A DNA stretch of 64,000 nucleotides from Cordilura impudica (taxonomy: Eukaryota; Arthropoda; Insecta; Diptera; Scathophagidae), in NCBI GenBank assembly GCA_963682025.1, contig OY821519.1, positions 14,012,571 to 14,076,570 on the forward strand, written 5' to 3'. The position numbers were made by a program, and so were the translations under genes. A model generated the notes under the pieces. The model was given only the letters and a program-made list of their open reading frames with translations, was not told the origin of the DNA and made no database searches. Of the stretch, positions 1 through 12,929 are shown piece after piece (position 1 is the first letter of the stretch; every line of letters starts with the position of its first letter).

Positions 1-57
1 TGAAATGAAATGAAATGAAATGAAATGAAATGAAATGAAATGAAATGAAATGAAATA
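1..57. repeat. TGAAA pentanucleotide microsatellite
   Basis: Eleven or more uninterrupted TGAAA units run from the window edge to about position 55, so the array probably extends to the left. Confidence 0.95.
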
Positions 58-767
58 AAATATTTTTATATCAAAATCAGAAACCCAAGAAGAAATTCAT
101 ACTTTTTATTTTCCGATATATTCAAATATTTTTCACCAAACATACCAATTTATTTTAAAATTTATTTGAACTTTTTTCTTTACATCAAGCACTTCGATGT
201 TGATAATAAGCAGGATCAATTATGGGGTTCAAATGTTTTTATAGATAATATCAAGAGACCTTTAAAGTACTCCATTCAAAATGTTGCGAAATATTTCATA
301 CAATTTCGAAAGCTGAAGGATAAAGTAAATAATGAATAAATTTATAAATTTTTTTTATTTTTAAAAATTGTAAACCTCCAAATTTGAGGTGGAGAAAATT
401 TATTCACCTCAAATTATCTTTTGACCCCTTATTCGTTATTGAAAATGATTAAGATCGGTCATGAGTCTCAAAAGATATAAAGGAAATCTCCAATATACTT
501 CTTTTAATATGGTATGGAAATTAACATACAATTTTAAAAGAAGAAGTTTCTAATAAAAAAATTTATATTGTTTTTAATCATTTTTAAATAACTTAACTTA
601 ACTTAACTTATTATACATTGCAGCAGCCAATCTGGCGGATGAGACACTTAAAGTCAGACTATGACCTTTTATATAGTTTCCTTATCTTGATGTTAGTTTG
701 CTATAACTCAAGAACCATTAATGATTTCTTATTTCAACAAGACTGTAGTTAAAGCTTAAATAAATAA
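58..767. other. AT-rich non-coding stretch
   Basis: No convincing gene or repeat family seen, apart from four AACTT units near 595-612. Confidence 0.5.
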
Positions 768-1470
768 CACAGTGATACAAAAAAGAATGAAACAGAAATA
801 CCTGGGACACCCAAGGCGAACATTCTCACCAAGAAACGGTTTCAATGAAAAATATTTTGAAGGAAAAAATAAGATATAAATGATTTTGGCATTCTGATAG
901 TCACTTCGAGGAGAAACTGAAGGTGCTGAATTAAAAAAAAGGTCGGGTAATAATTTTTGAGTTTTACGATCAAAAATGCTATTTTTGCAAACATTTTGTT
1001 TGTGCAAGCATTCATTTCTTAATTTTTTTTTTTATTAAATGTTGAATAACTCAGTGAATTTGTAACGAATTTTTTATGTCATGGCTGCATTTTACTCACA
1101 AATAAATGTGATTTTATGGTAAATTCATAAATTATATGGTTTCCAGTTTAATAGAAAATGTGTAAAATGTCTCCAAAGTTGAAAAATAGAGATTTTTTTT
1201 AAATGAGTTTGTTAGAAGAAAACGCAATATTACTTAATTATCATGTACATATCATCGAAAGGCCACAGTTGTTTCTTTCCAAGTTTGCTAAGAAATTTAA
1301 AATCGGTTGATATTCAGTAGAGTTACCGGCAAAAGAGACGAAACCCTGGTTTTTTACGCTTAACTCAAGATTTCTGAGGTGTAAATTTCAAGGACAGAGT
1401 CTTGTTGTACTCGACAAGATCTATCAGAAAAAAGTATCGCATCCCATTTATTGTTTTCTGTCTCACAGTG
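768..1470. mobile_element. possible Tc1-like non-autonomous element
   Basis: The left end begins CACAGTGATACAAAAAAG and the right end finishes CTGTCTCACAGTG, whose complement begins CACTGTGAGACAGAAAA. The ends match as imperfect ~25-bp inverted repeats of the CACNGTG...ACAAAA kind known from Tc1-like elements. The inside (703 bp) has no supportable open reading frame. A clean TA duplication cannot be assigned, so this is a remnant call. Confidence 0.35.
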
Positions 1471-2880
1471 TAATTTTTATTAATATATCCATGTAAACAA
1501 TTAAGTTTATCGAATTAAATCTTGCAAACATTTTAATTTTTCACCTTTTTTGTCAATTTTTGTCAATAACTTTAAATTTCTGGCCATAAACGACTGTAAA
1601 TAATTTCGAAAACGCCAAACCCTTTGGAAGTTTCACAAATAAAAAATATTCCATAGCGTTATTTATTCAATCTAACGAGTTTAAAAATATGTATTTTCTC
1701 TTTAAATTTCTCTAACTTTGGATTTTAAATACTTTTTATCTACGCCAATGTTGCCGACAGCCACTTGTTGTTGATTCAGTTTGATCCATTTTCATGTCAT
1801 ATCTTAAGCAAAAACCAATATGTTGCAATATTGTTGTTTTTTGGTATGAGTTTGGGAGTAAATGTCCTAGTTTTCGCTTTTTTTGCTAGCATAAGGAAAG
1901 GTAAACGAAAAAAGAAAAAGTTTGTGTCTTAAGTCTTTCTATTATGTGGCAAATAGTAAACGATAGAAAATCAAAATTTTAAAATATTATTTTAAAATGA
2001 TTCATTAAACATATTTTTAAATTAAAATATTTTAAAAACACCATTTGATATTGGGTCATTAATAAATTTTTTATGTGATTTTTATGACGATCCGTCTGAT
2101 AAAATCACGATCATGTCTAGGAGTAATACACTTAAAATTGTCTACGGCAACACAAATCGATTAAACCAATTGATTAGTATTCCATTTTGACCTCGTAAAT
2201 TATTTAGAAATAAAAACTCCATTTATCGTTCAAATTATGCTCATAAATTTCCAATAACTACACACATGCCACTTGTTGTGTTGTTGTTTGTAATGTTTCC
2301 AACACTTTATGTTTAAACACGAACAACATATTTTTTGCTTGTCAGTTTTAGATTTTTTAATTGGAATTCTTAAGGCTTCGTCTAAGAGAAGTTAAAAAAA
2401 AGATATAAAAGAACTCTTTTTAAACATATTTTAACAAAAGTGTTAAAAAAACACACAAGTCAATGATTTTAAAAAATTTTTAGACACAAATTTATGCTTC
2501 GACAAAAAATATTAAATAACTGAAATATGTTATATTTTTTTGTTGGAGAACAATCGATACAAAAAAAGTTATAAAAATAAAAAAAGCGGATGGCTTTTTA
2601 GAAAAAAACTGATACATATTTTAACTTTAGGTTAACCATACGATATATAAAGTCAATCGACAGATTTATACAAATTTAATTTAATATAAGCTATCAGCCG
2701 CTTACTGCGATGCTGATTTTTTACAAATGTATTAATATGTTAAAAATTCCATAAGGTTTTTTGTATCGAAGCGGATAATGAAGTCAGCACTGATTCTTAT
2801 ATTCTACTAGTAGGCACTGGAAACACCTTCATTAAATTTCTTACAGGGTTGTTAAATAAAATAAAAATATTTAAACAAAA
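1471..2880. other. AT-rich non-coding stretch
   Basis: No coding region, RNA gene or clear repeat family recognised. Confidence 0.5.
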
Positions 2881-2889
2881 CAATTTTTA

Positions 2890-3116
2890 ATTAAAAAATT
2901 ATTTAATCGAGCTCATCATCGTATTTTCAAAAATTATTTCCCTATGTTTATTCCAATATTTCGCTATTCGTCGAATAGCATCCTCAGGGATTTATATTAA
3001 ATATTATCGCAAAATTCTTAAACTATTGCATCTCCCATCTTCAGTTATTGCACTTGCAGACACAATAGTTTTAAGAATTTTGTGATAATATTTAATATAA
3101 ATCCCTGAGGATATTA
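2890..3116 (-). mobile_element. Penelope-like 3' remnant with hammerhead-type core
   Basis: Read on the minus strand, CTGAGGA (2987-2981) is followed by a self-complementary stem GCTATTCG/CGAATAGC and then GAAA (2962-2959). This is the order of the conserved hammerhead ribozyme core, a feature reported for Penelope-like retroelements. A related copy lies at 26641-26830. No reverse transcriptase or GIY-YIG coding sequence remains, so family assignment is inferred from the signature alone. Confidence 0.4.
2980..3112. repeat. 133-bp inverted repeat (long hairpin)
   Basis: Left arm 2980-3028 and right arm 3063-3112 are near-perfect reverse complements (~49-50 bp) with a ~34-nt loop. The outer ends read ATCCTCAGGGATTTATAT and its complement. 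The left arm includes the hammerhead-type CTGAGGA of the Penelope-like remnant, so the hairpin may be a head-to-head duplication of that 3' end. Confidence 0.9.
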
Positions 3117-3890
3117 AATAAATCTGTTGTAGGACAGATATTGAGAGCAGTATGGGGAATTTGTTAATTTCCTGCGGGGACCATTTTTAAATTTGGGAAA
3201 TTTGTTCATCGTAAAGTTATTCCCGTGTGTATCAAATTTCAGAGAAATTCGTTGAAAAATACATAAAGGCATAAAGGTGGGCGTAGCCAGAAAGATATAT
3301 AATCTGACCTTCGCTTGAATGCAGAGATCACGTGTTTCAAATTTCAGAAAAAGGCGTCGAAAAATTAAAGTTTGTATAGCAATCAAACAAAGAAATAAAT
3401 AGAAGGAAAATAATAATATTTATTTAATAAGAAGTATATGGCGACCTTGCCTAGAGTACAGAGATTGGGCATACAAATTTCAGAGAAATCCGTTGAAAAA
3501 TAAAAATTTGTATAGCGAACAAATATACCAAAAAAACAGAAAATGAGCTATATACAAATAGTGGGCGTAAAAGTAGGCGAGGCTACTTAGGATCATATAA
3601 CGACCTTTCCCGGACTACAGAGATCGTGAGTACCAAAGTTTAGAGAAATCCGTTGAAAAATAAAAATTTGTATAGCAAACAAATATACCAAAAAACAGAA
3701 AATGAATTTTGTATAAAAAGTGGGCGCAAAAGTAGGCGTGGCCGCAGGAATCTCATGGTGACCTTGCATGGAGTACAGAGATTGTGCGTACCAAATTTCA
3801 GAGAAATCCGTTGAAAAATAAAAATTTGTATAGCGGTCAAACAAACAAACAAACAAAAAATGAATTTTATATATATAGATTTTCAAGAAA
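3117..3890. repeat. tandem array of ~140-160-bp units
   Basis: About five degenerate units share, in order: ACCTT..., TACAGAGAT, CAAATTTCAGAGAAATCCGT, TTGAAAAATAAAAATTTG, TATAGC, an ACAAA-rich stretch and GTGGGCGNAAAAGTAGGCG. Predicted short peptides here are shadows of the array. It ends at an AAACAAACAAAC run beside a Helitron-type end. Confidence 0.8.
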
Positions 3891-3914
3891 TTGTATCTCC
3901 AAATTTATAAAATA

Positions 3915-4440
3915 CTAGCTGTAACCCGATGAGCTTCGCTACCCCATCATAAACAAATAAAAAACTGGTAAAATATTATGTAGAAAATTTTGGCCATTTT
4001 TGTTTTGTCGACTTTTGTTATTCGCGATTTTTGGTTTCAACAATTTTTGATTTAGATTATTTTTGATTTTGGCGATTTTTGTTATTCGCGATTTTTGGTT
4101 TTGGTGATTTTTGATTTTGGGGATTTTTGTTTTTTGGTTATTTTTGATTTTGGAGATTTTTGTTTTTTGCTATTTTTAATTTTAGCGATTTTTGATTTTG
4201 GCGATTTTAGGCTCCAGAGATTTTTTTTCAATTTTTGATTTTGGCGATTTTTGGTTTTGCGATTATTGATTTTGGAGACTTTTTTCGAATTTTGTTATTC
4301 CCAGTTTTCAGTTCCGACAATTTTTGTTTTTGGCGATTTTTGTTATTCGCGATTTTCGGTTTTGGCGATTTTGACTTTGATGATTTTTGTCATTCGCGAT
4401 TTTCGGTTATGGCGATTTTTGATTTTGGCGATTCCGCTTA
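3915..4440 (-). mobile_element. Helitron-type 3' end plus GGCGATTTTTG array
   Basis: On the minus strand the sequence ends ...GCGAAGCTCATCGGGTTACAG-CTAG followed by T: a short hairpin-capable stretch close to a CTRR end, which matches Helitron 3' ends. Next to it (3990-4440) is an array of ~12-26-bp variants of GGCGATTTTTGATTTT interspersed with GTTATTCGCGATTTTCGG. The matching 5' TC end was not found. The same pairing occurs at 15815-17350. Confidence 0.45.
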
Positions 4441-4849
4441 TTTTTGAATCATTTGAACCTCATTATTGCAGAAAAGATTAAAAAATATTTTTAAAGTAAA
4501 ATATGTTGATCATACGATTTTTTTTAATTATTCAGAAGTGAAAATTTGTAAATCTATTAGACAAGGTAACAAGCCTGGGTCTCTGACTCTGTTACAGTTA
4601 CGTGGATTAAAGTACAGTAAATATAGTATAATGTATAAATTATCATCTAATGATGAGTGAAAGGATCTACCTCAAAAATTGACTAAGAAGAACGACGAAA
4701 TTCGACCAACTCCTTTGCACCAAGTAGTTATACCTATTACAGCTCAAAAATTTTCAGATCTACAATCGTTGAAATCATTAATCCATAAGGATTATCATTT
4801 TTTTTTTATGACAATTTATTTCATACCGATTAATAATCAAGGACTTATA

Positions 4850-5226
4850 TCTATAATATTAATAGGCTAGGCGATTTCTTGTGACCGATGTTTTGTTCTA
4901 CCGCTTTATCCCGATTTCGACCAAACGTATATTATTTGAAAGGTATTTCTTTTTAGCCGTTTTGCAGATTTACAGATTTTTAAATTTTTTCCTTTATTTT
5001 GAGAAAATTGCATTTAAAGTTGCTACTAAAAAATACATAAAATTATACAATGCTATGTGTGTGTTTATTAAATTTGTTAATGTGTTTGTAATAAAAATGA
5101 GTTTGTTTTTTGTGTTGATTTGTGAATTGGCTATAATTGGTTAGCATACTTTTAGGATCTTTATTTAATGAAAAAATAAAATTTCCTAGAATTTGCACTC
5201 GAATTTCGAGGGCTGGAATCTGCTAG
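4850..5226 (+). mobile_element. 377-bp non-autonomous Helitron-type element (copy H1)
   Basis: It starts A|TCTATAATATTAATAGG and ends with CTAG|T, about 10 nt after a CTCGAATTTCGAG hairpin. This fits canonical Helitrons: 5' TC, subterminal 3' hairpin, CTRR end, insertion between A and T, no target duplication. Its length equals that of the copy at 25517-25893. No Rep-helicase coding sequence is present, so it would depend on an autonomous partner. Confidence 0.75.
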
Positions 5227-5304
5227 TAATAATTAAATAATTATTAATTAAATCAATAAAAATATTGGTATAGAAACTTGAACCTTTACCTAAAGTTCAC
5301 AAAT

Positions 5305-5969
5305 CTGTGGTTTTCTGAAATAACCACGTATGTCCATTTTTGTCAGTTGCGAGTTAACGATGCCAAATATATTAATTTTTAACGCTCTTTCTTAACCTGT
5401 GTTCAATTTTTTTTTTTTTAATATTGACCATTTCTGAGATTTTTCTTTAAATAACGACGTAACTTAAATGTTTAATAAATTAATTTGCAGCACTAACGAC
5501 GTATGTCAACCTCCGTTTGACCGCTGACAAATAATTTTTAATTAATTTTTGTATTAGTTTTCAGTTTATAACCACTTGTATAAACTTGTGTGTTTATTTC
5601 TGTTATTTTTTTCATTATTATTCTTCCCGTTAACTTTTTCTTGACGAACAAAAAAATCCATTTTTCAAGCAACAACAACTTATGTCTGCATGGGTGGTTG
5701 CGTTGATAGTTTGCCGACATAAGTTGTTTTATCTGCACACACTTTAAGTGTAATTTACATATTGTTTTTCGTCCTTCTCTAGGATCTATTCCTGTGAAGA
5801 TTTTTGACTCAAAATTATATATAAAGTATTTATTGCCCATATCTACAGGACTGTTAAATAAAAAGCTCTAAAATCTTTATATCGAGCCCATAATTTCAAA
5901 TATAACCTTTTTTGGCTCCCCTGAACATTTTGATTTTATGATACACGCGGTTATACTAGAAAACCACAG
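5305..5969 (+). mobile_element. TIR element, family M1, copy 1
   Basis: The 665-bp element has ~30-bp terminal inverted repeats (CTGTGGTTTTCTGAAATAAC at the left) and is flanked by direct AAAT at 5301-5304 and 5970-5973. The interior is non-coding and carries an inverted pair AACTTATGTC ... GACATAAGTTG and ACGACGTATGTCAACC, echoing CGTATGTC in the TIR. Related copies are at 27570-28316 and 31249-32016. Confidence 0.8.
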
Positions 5970-5973
5970 AAAT

Positions 5974-7822
5974 ATGATTGAGAATATATATTGAAAGTTT
6001 CAGAAAAATGCATTCAGAAACAACTAAGACTCAGATTTTAGTAAAGCAAAGCTCGAGATTAACCACAGTGTATCAAAATTGACCTAGCTGTTTATGTACA
6101 GTTCTCTAATTTTTTCAAGAAATTTTATTAAATTAAAAAAATGATTTGTCTGATTTTACATTTATAATTTCATGATACGAAAAATATCTTCGCTGAAACA
6201 GTATCATGTTACCAGAACTCATTTAAAATTAATTTATTATAACAATCTTAAATTGTTGTTGAAAGGATGATTACAACATCTTAGTTTACATTACACAAAA
6301 CATATGACAACAATTATGTGCCGACCAACAACAGACACATTTTTATTAAAACTATTAAAAAAGCACACACATAAATACATACATATATAAATACATAGTT
6401 ATGTACATACATAGTTGTCTAGCTATAGTTGTATCGCTCAATAATAATGTGTTTGCGGGAAAAAAAATCAAATCAAAAACTTTAGCAAAACTAGATTAAA
6501 CTGTCAATTATTGAAAAAGTTGTCTGCTTGAATAGTCTGGTTGGTCTGGTTATTGACTGTTTCTTCTAGTGACCTAATTTTAACAGAATTTAAGTATGTG
6601 AATTTTGCCATTTTTTTTTCTCTGTCTGTCTCCTAAATAAATATCATTTTTCATTAGGCTTAAAATATATTTTTTATAAAAATAATATTTTGTTGCATGC
6701 AACACCGTATAAACAAATACTCGTAGATGGGTTAATAATGTAGCGACAATCTATGTATATGATATACATACATACAAATATAGTTGATTATGTGTAGATG
6801 GTGGTGGTATGTATTACGCGGGCAGTCTGCGGCATGTTAAGAAAAGCAATTAAATGCGATGTTAAATAGTAAGTATGAGGGACGAATTTTTAGTGCCCTT
6901 CTCTTATTCCATTCTTCATATTCCTTCCATTATTCCATTTGCTATGTTTTTAAAACAAAAATTTCAATATGTATTAAAATTTCGATAAATATGGAAACTT
7001 GATTCCATAAAGTCGATTATGATGGCTTGACCCTGACCCTGACGCCCCCAAACAACAATTTATAAAAGAGTGATAGGCTAAGATCACTAAAAAATTATCT
7101 GAAGAAATTAAAAATATAAAAAGACAATAGCTTATATGCTCTCATTTATTTTTAAATTCGAACGACACAGAATTCTTAATCCATAAAACAATTTAGTAAA
7201 TTTTCTCTGTTAATTGAAATCATGATCATGGGATAAATTAATACGTGGGATAAATTAATACAATTTTTCACTAATATTAGTAAATTAAATGATTTGGTTA
7301 ATCAATATTTTTTTATACGAGAACCCAAAAATAAAATATAAACAAATTTTTAAATGATGGTTTTTTTTATTGAATTAATATTTTTTTAAAATAAATTAAT
7401 ATTTTTTAAAGATAACCAAAATTTAGTTGAAAAATTTTAAACTAAAAAGAAAATTGAAATTATATAAAAAAAAAAATTTTTAATTAAAATTAAGGAAATT
7501 TCGATTAACAAAAATTTTAGATTAACTTTGAAAAAAAATATTATTTAAAATAAAATGTGATACGAAAAAATAAAAGCGAAAAATAAAAAATTGTTAAAAA
7601 AAAAAGTGCTAACACAAAATAAATTTTGATTTTATTAATATAAAGGATATTTTTAAATTAATTATTAATTTTTTCTAAAGTTATTTACATTAGAAAATTT
7701 AATTATTTTGACGAGAAAAAAATAAAAAATGTAAACTAGAAAACATGATTTCAAAATTTTTTTATGAAGAAATAATATAAATTTGATATAAAAAAATATA
7801 AACAAAAAGGAAATTATTTTAA
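5974..7822. other. AT-rich non-coding stretch with CATA-rich microsatellite
   Basis: Nothing coding recognised. A CATACATA/AATACATA microsatellite lies at ~6368-6412, and a tandem GGGATAAATTAATAC duplication at ~7231-7261. Confidence 0.5.
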
Positions 7823-8415
7823 AACAAGTGAGAAAATTATAGTCGGTCTAGACGATGCCCTATACCATGCATTTAAGACCCTATCTCTTAGGTCAAACTA
7901 ATAAGATATAATAAGCATAAACCAAATTTGAGTGGCATTGTTATTAATTTTTTTTTTCTTTGAATACTGAAAAGTTCATATCGGATGCTGTATTTATGTG
8001 GGGACTAGGTCCAAAAATGGACCGATCCTGGTCACTTGCTTTTTGCATATACAACCAAATTTGAGAAAAATCTTTGCAATATTTTTGGTTTTGAAAAATT
8101 TAATTGAAGATCGGAAATCAGCTTCATGTGGGGGCTATGACTAAGAATTGTTCTGTAGTAAACATACACAAACCTAATTTGACCGAGATCTATATGATAA
8201 TTTGGATATTATAATAATTTAAGTCGAAGTGATAGCGGCTATTTCATAAAAATTTATTCATATTTGCGACCTGTAGTTTGATTACAAGTTTCACATGGAC
8301 ACAAAAACGGACGGACAAACGACCGGACGGACGTCGCTAAATCGACTCAGAGGCGATCGGTATAATACACGATGGGTCTAGCTTAAATATCTTTGGTAGT
8401 TACAAACATCAGCAA
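7823..8415 (-). mobile_element. DINE-1-like family 1, copy D1
   Basis: Read on the minus strand, it ends with the family tail: the AGTCGG hairpin region, then AATTTTCT(T/C)ACTTGTT. It contains the GTCCGTCC-type tract and the TGACC/ACC-rich start region. The tail hairpin has lost one arm. It lies ~60 bp from a family-2 copy. Confidence 0.75.
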
Positions 8416-8473
8416 ACAAATGCGTTTAATTTAAAAACTATTAATATTAAATTTAAATTTTTCCAATATTTTT

Positions 8474-8964
8474 TTTATACCCTCCACACCTCAGTATATA
8501 TAGGTTTGTCATTCCGTTTGTAATGCATCGAAATAAATTCCTGAGACCCCAAAAATATATATTTTCTTGATCCTTATAACAAGAGAAGTTGTTTTACCGA
8601 TGACCGTCTGTACGTCTGTCCTTCTGTCTGTGGAAATCACGATCACGCCGTCAATATTTATGCTAGACCGATCGTTTTTGTACAACATCGTTTATTAACA
8701 TCCCAAAGGAGTTGCTATTTAAAATCGTCAAAATCGGTCAAAGGGTTCACGAGCTATGAATGAAACTTTGAAAAAACTCTGGAAAAAATAAAATTTTTCA
8801 GTGTGTTTGTTGTTTTTCTTAAGTTGTATTTCTTCGTATTGTTGAAGTCATTACAGTTGTGTGTATATTAATACTGCACGTGTCACATTGGCCGAAGCAA
8901 GTTTTACCGCATATTTTTTATCATTAAAATTCAATATTAAAAATTAAAAATTAATAAAAATAAA

Positions 8965-8995
<31 letters not shown>

Positions 8996-9327
8996 TGGAA
9001 AATGAAAATTGAAAATTGAAAAATGAAAAATGAAAATTGAAAAATGGAAAACGGAAAATGAAAAATGGAAAATGAGAAATGAGAAATGAAAACTGAAAAT
9101 TGAAAATTGAAAATTGAAAATTGAAAATTTAAAAATTAAAAATGAAAATTGAAAATTTAAAAATGGAAAATGAAAAATGAAAAATTGAAAATCGAAAATG
9201 GAAAATGAAAAATGGAAAACGAAAAATGAAAATGAAAAATGAAAAGTGGAAAATGAAAAATAAAAAATTAAAAATGGAAAATGGAAAATGAAAAATGACA
9301 AATTAAAAATGGAAAATGAGAAATGGA

Positions 9328-9401
<74 letters not shown>

Positions 9402-9932
9402 GAAAAATGAAAAATGAAAAATGCAAAATGCAAAATGGAAAACGAAAAATTAAAAATTAAATATAAAAAATGGAAAATGAAAAATGAATAAATGGAATGT
9501 GGAAAACGAAAAATGAAACATAAAAAATGGAAATGGAAAATTAAAATGGCAAATGAAAAATGAAAAATAGAAAGTTGAATATGGCAACTGAAAAATGAAA
9601 ATACAAAAATGAAAATGGAAAATGGAAAACGGAAAATGAAAATTTAAAAATGGAATATGGAAAATGAAAAATGAAAATTGAAAAATGAAAAATGGAAAAT
9701 GAAAAATGAAAAACCGAAAATGGAAAATGAAAACTGAAAAGTGGAAAATGGAAAATGAAAAATGGAAAATGAGATATTGAAAATGAAAAACTAAAAATTA
9801 AAAACAAAAAACGAAAGATGAAAATTGAGAAGTGAAAAATGGAAAACGATAAAAAAAAATTAAAATTGAAAATGAAAAAGGTGGAGGGTATCAAAGATTC
9901 GGCCCAGCCGAATTTAACACTCTTACTTGTTT
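8474..9932 (+). mobile_element. DINE-1-like family 2 with expanded minisatellite
   Basis: It starts TATACCCTCCACACC and ends GGTGGAGGGTATC, then hairpin ATTCGGCCCAGCCGAAT, then AACACTCTTACTTGTT. The plan (5' subterminal repeat, its inverse before a 3' hairpin, a fixed CTTACTTGTT tail, an internal CCGTCTGT tract) matches family 1 and Drosophila DINE-1, but the sequence differs. The interior 8944-9880 is an array of GAAAAATGGAAAAT-like units; the Phe/His/Ser-rich minus-strand reading frames are array shadows. A paralogue of the flanks without the insertion exists at ~11516-11750. Confidence 0.75.
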
Positions 9933-12535
9933 TAAACTAAGTTTGTTTAAAAAACAGTTTTTATATATTTTCTAAATACAACTTTTTTTCGATAATTTGA
10001 GCTTTTTCCTTAAAAAAATTAATTATTTTTGAAAAAATTAATTAAATTAATATTTTTTTTTTATATATGAAATCAACATTTTTTATGCTATGTGGAAAAA
10101 AATTTTAGAAATATTTATTGAAATTTGCCAAAGTAAAAATCTTTTCACCTAAAAAATTTTTCTTAAAAAATTATTCTTAAAATTTTTTTTAAACTAAAAA
10201 AAATTGTTTTAAAAAAATTTTCCTCAATTTTTTTTGTTTAATTTTTTATTTAAAATAAAAAAAAATTTAATTATTTTTAAGCCAATTGATTTTTTTTTAA
10301 TAATGTTTTATTGATGTAAAAATATATTTTTGTAAGGTAAAACACTTTTTGTAAAGAGGAGTTAAAAGTATTTTTAAGCAATTTTTATTTATGTGGACAT
10401 AACTGTAAAATTAAAAAAAAATATTGAGCTAAAAAATTATTTGAGGTTAAACATTTGTAAAGCTTAAAAATTTTTTTGGAGGAGAACTTTTTTTGTGAAC
10501 ATAATTTCTTTTGTATTAAATAAAAAAAAATTTGGGTTCAAAAAAATTTTTCTTTAAGATAAAGTAATTTTTAATGTGGAAAACACATAGTTAAAAAAAA
10601 ATTGTTGTGATAAAATATCAATTAATTTTCAGAAATTATCATTTGTATTTCAGAAAACACAAAATGCATTTCAGAAAACATGAATTGTTTTTCATTTACA
10701 TTGAATTTACATATTTATTTTGGACATAATAATAATTTTTGTAAATCAATTGATATTTTCAGAAATACAATTGTAAAAGCTGTAGTATAACAGTTTTATT
10801 ATCTTATCATTTACAACTTTTAATCGAATAAAACGTTTTCTCTCATTTTCATTTCATTTATTTATTCTTTTTTTTATTTTTCTTTAAAAAATTAAATTTA
10901 ATGTATGAAAAAATTTTATTTAATTAAAAAATCATTAACATATTTTAAATCGTTAAATTTTTTTTTAACTATTTTTTTAACTATTAAAAAAATCGTTGAG
11001 ATATTTGAAATAAGAAAAATTTTCAAATAATTTTGTTTTAATTTATGTTTTTTTACCGAATTTTTTCTTGCGTTTTTCCCAAACAACCAACTTTTTTAAT
11101 TCTTTATTTAATAATTATTTATTTTAAAAATTCAAATTCTAATTTATATTTGAAAATAATTTATTTAATTAAAAAATCATTTATATTCTTGAAAGTAAAA
11201 TACAGTTTATATTTTTTTTATAAAAAATGTACATAACTTTGAAAAAATTACTGTTAAAAAAAATAGTTTTTTATTATGTTTAGTCCAAAATTTTTCAATA
11301 AAATGTAACTTTTTTCCTTAAAAGCATAATAAATTATATTTTGAAAAACTTTGAAATCAAACTTTTTTCCAATAATTTTGTTTTTATTTATATTTTTAGA
11401 TCAAAATCTTATTTATTTTTTTCTTGTTCACTTCCCTACCACATTAATTTTATTTAATTTTTTTTTTGTTTCTTTCTATCGATAAAGAAATATTAAAATT
11501 TTAATTTATATTTTAAACAAATGCATTTCATTCAAAAACTATTCATATTAAATTTAAATTTTTCCAATTTTTTTTTATTTTAAATTAGAGAAATTATAAT
11601 TTAACTTTAAACTTAGTTCGTATTTTCTAGTAACAACTTTTTTTCGATAATTTGAGTTTTTTTTCCTTAAAAAAATAAATTATTTTTGAAAAAATTAATT
11701 AATTTAATATTTTATTTTATATATGTAATCAATATTTTGTCTACTCTACCACATAATGTTATAGGGTGTACATAGGGTATTAAAATTGTTATTTTGTTTA
11801 AAATATTTCTTCACTTCGAAACAAAATTTACATAAACCTTTTTCTTTTCCAGAGCTAGGACAATTTTTCTTAATTTAAAAATTATTATTTTTCCCTTCAA
11901 AAATGGTATTATGGCGATAATTTTTTTGAAAACACCTCAAATTTAATGATAAGCCCCTTCTTACAAACTGATTACTTATTTTATATTTCAGTCATTGGAA
12001 GCCAATTTGATCATATTGCAATAAATAAAACTGTTACATATAAGATAAAAAATGTAACAAACTAGACAAATAGCCTGATATATTTCCCCTTTATATAGCG
12101 AAGCGTAACAAGCAGCAGATTAATCATGTGAGTGAAATGTTTATAATGTACCAATCAACCAGCAATTGAAAGAATTCATGTAACCATTGATAGACTAGTT
12201 AACTGTAAGACTAGTAAAATAGACTGCTGGACAGATTTGTTGTGGGATTTTATGGATAAATAAATGAATGAATAAATGTAGGCACAAATGATTGTTAATA
12301 AGTATTTGTGTATGTATTTGTGAACACAAATTAACTCGTGCCTGTTTACCTGTATAACTTCATCAAATTTTCTGTTAACACTATATTTTGTTTTCATTTT
12401 CCTGAAAAACTTGCTACAAATTGTCAATATTAGGTTAAAGAATTTCATTCACAAAAAAAAAATCGAAAATAAACGATTAAAATATGCCGCAAAAAAGGGA
12501 AATATGAACTAAAAATTTAAAAATGTTCAATTTAA
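9933..12535. other. very AT-rich non-coding stretch
   Basis: Poly(A/T)-rich, with no supportable gene. 11516-11750 is a diverged duplicate of 8412-8475 plus 9935-10090. Short TTTCAGAAAA-type repeats occur at 10628-10770. Confidence 0.55.
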
Positions 12536-12539
12536 AAAT

Positions 12540-12850
12540 TTATAATTGAAATGTTTTATGACCAGTTATTTTAAATCATAAGTTTTAAATAAAAGTTTTA
12601 AATAAAATAAATTAAAAGAAAATTTATCTCATCCTCACTCTGCGTTTCATTGACGAGTGTACAATAGTATTTATTATTAATTTGATTAATTTAAACTTAG
12701 ATTGAAAGGTCATTATTATTTAATAAATTTAAAAAAAAAAAATGGACATCACGACACAAATTTAATAAAAGCAAATAAATTAATCAAAATAAATATTAAA
12801 AAAATCCAGTTTTAAACTAAGCTATTAATATCACAGAACTAACTACACGT
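12540..12850. repeat. diverged direct duplicate, copy a
   Basis: Shares GACCAGTTATTTTA-like, CGTTTCATTG-like, GGACA-CGACACAA and TTAATATCACAGAACT blocks with 13540-13825 in the same order. The pair brackets a mariner remnant. On the minus strand GAAACGCAGAGTG resembles the Penelope-type tail at ~13610. Confidence 0.5.
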
Positions 12851-12929
12851 ATGTAAAAATGAAACCAATATTTGTTTAAAATGTAAAAACTTAGCAAAGA
12901 ATTACAATTATAAATGATCCTATCAGCGG

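Noticed and set aside
4466..5144. Three consecutive plus-strand short frames as a small gene
   Set aside because: No shared frame or splice logic, and the last one lies in a Helitron-type element found in several copies.
8951..9894. Two long Phe/Ser/His-rich minus-strand reading frames (160 and 117 residues)
   Set aside because: They follow exactly the GAAAAATGGAAAAT minisatellite inside the family-2 DINE-like element; no start context, no domain.
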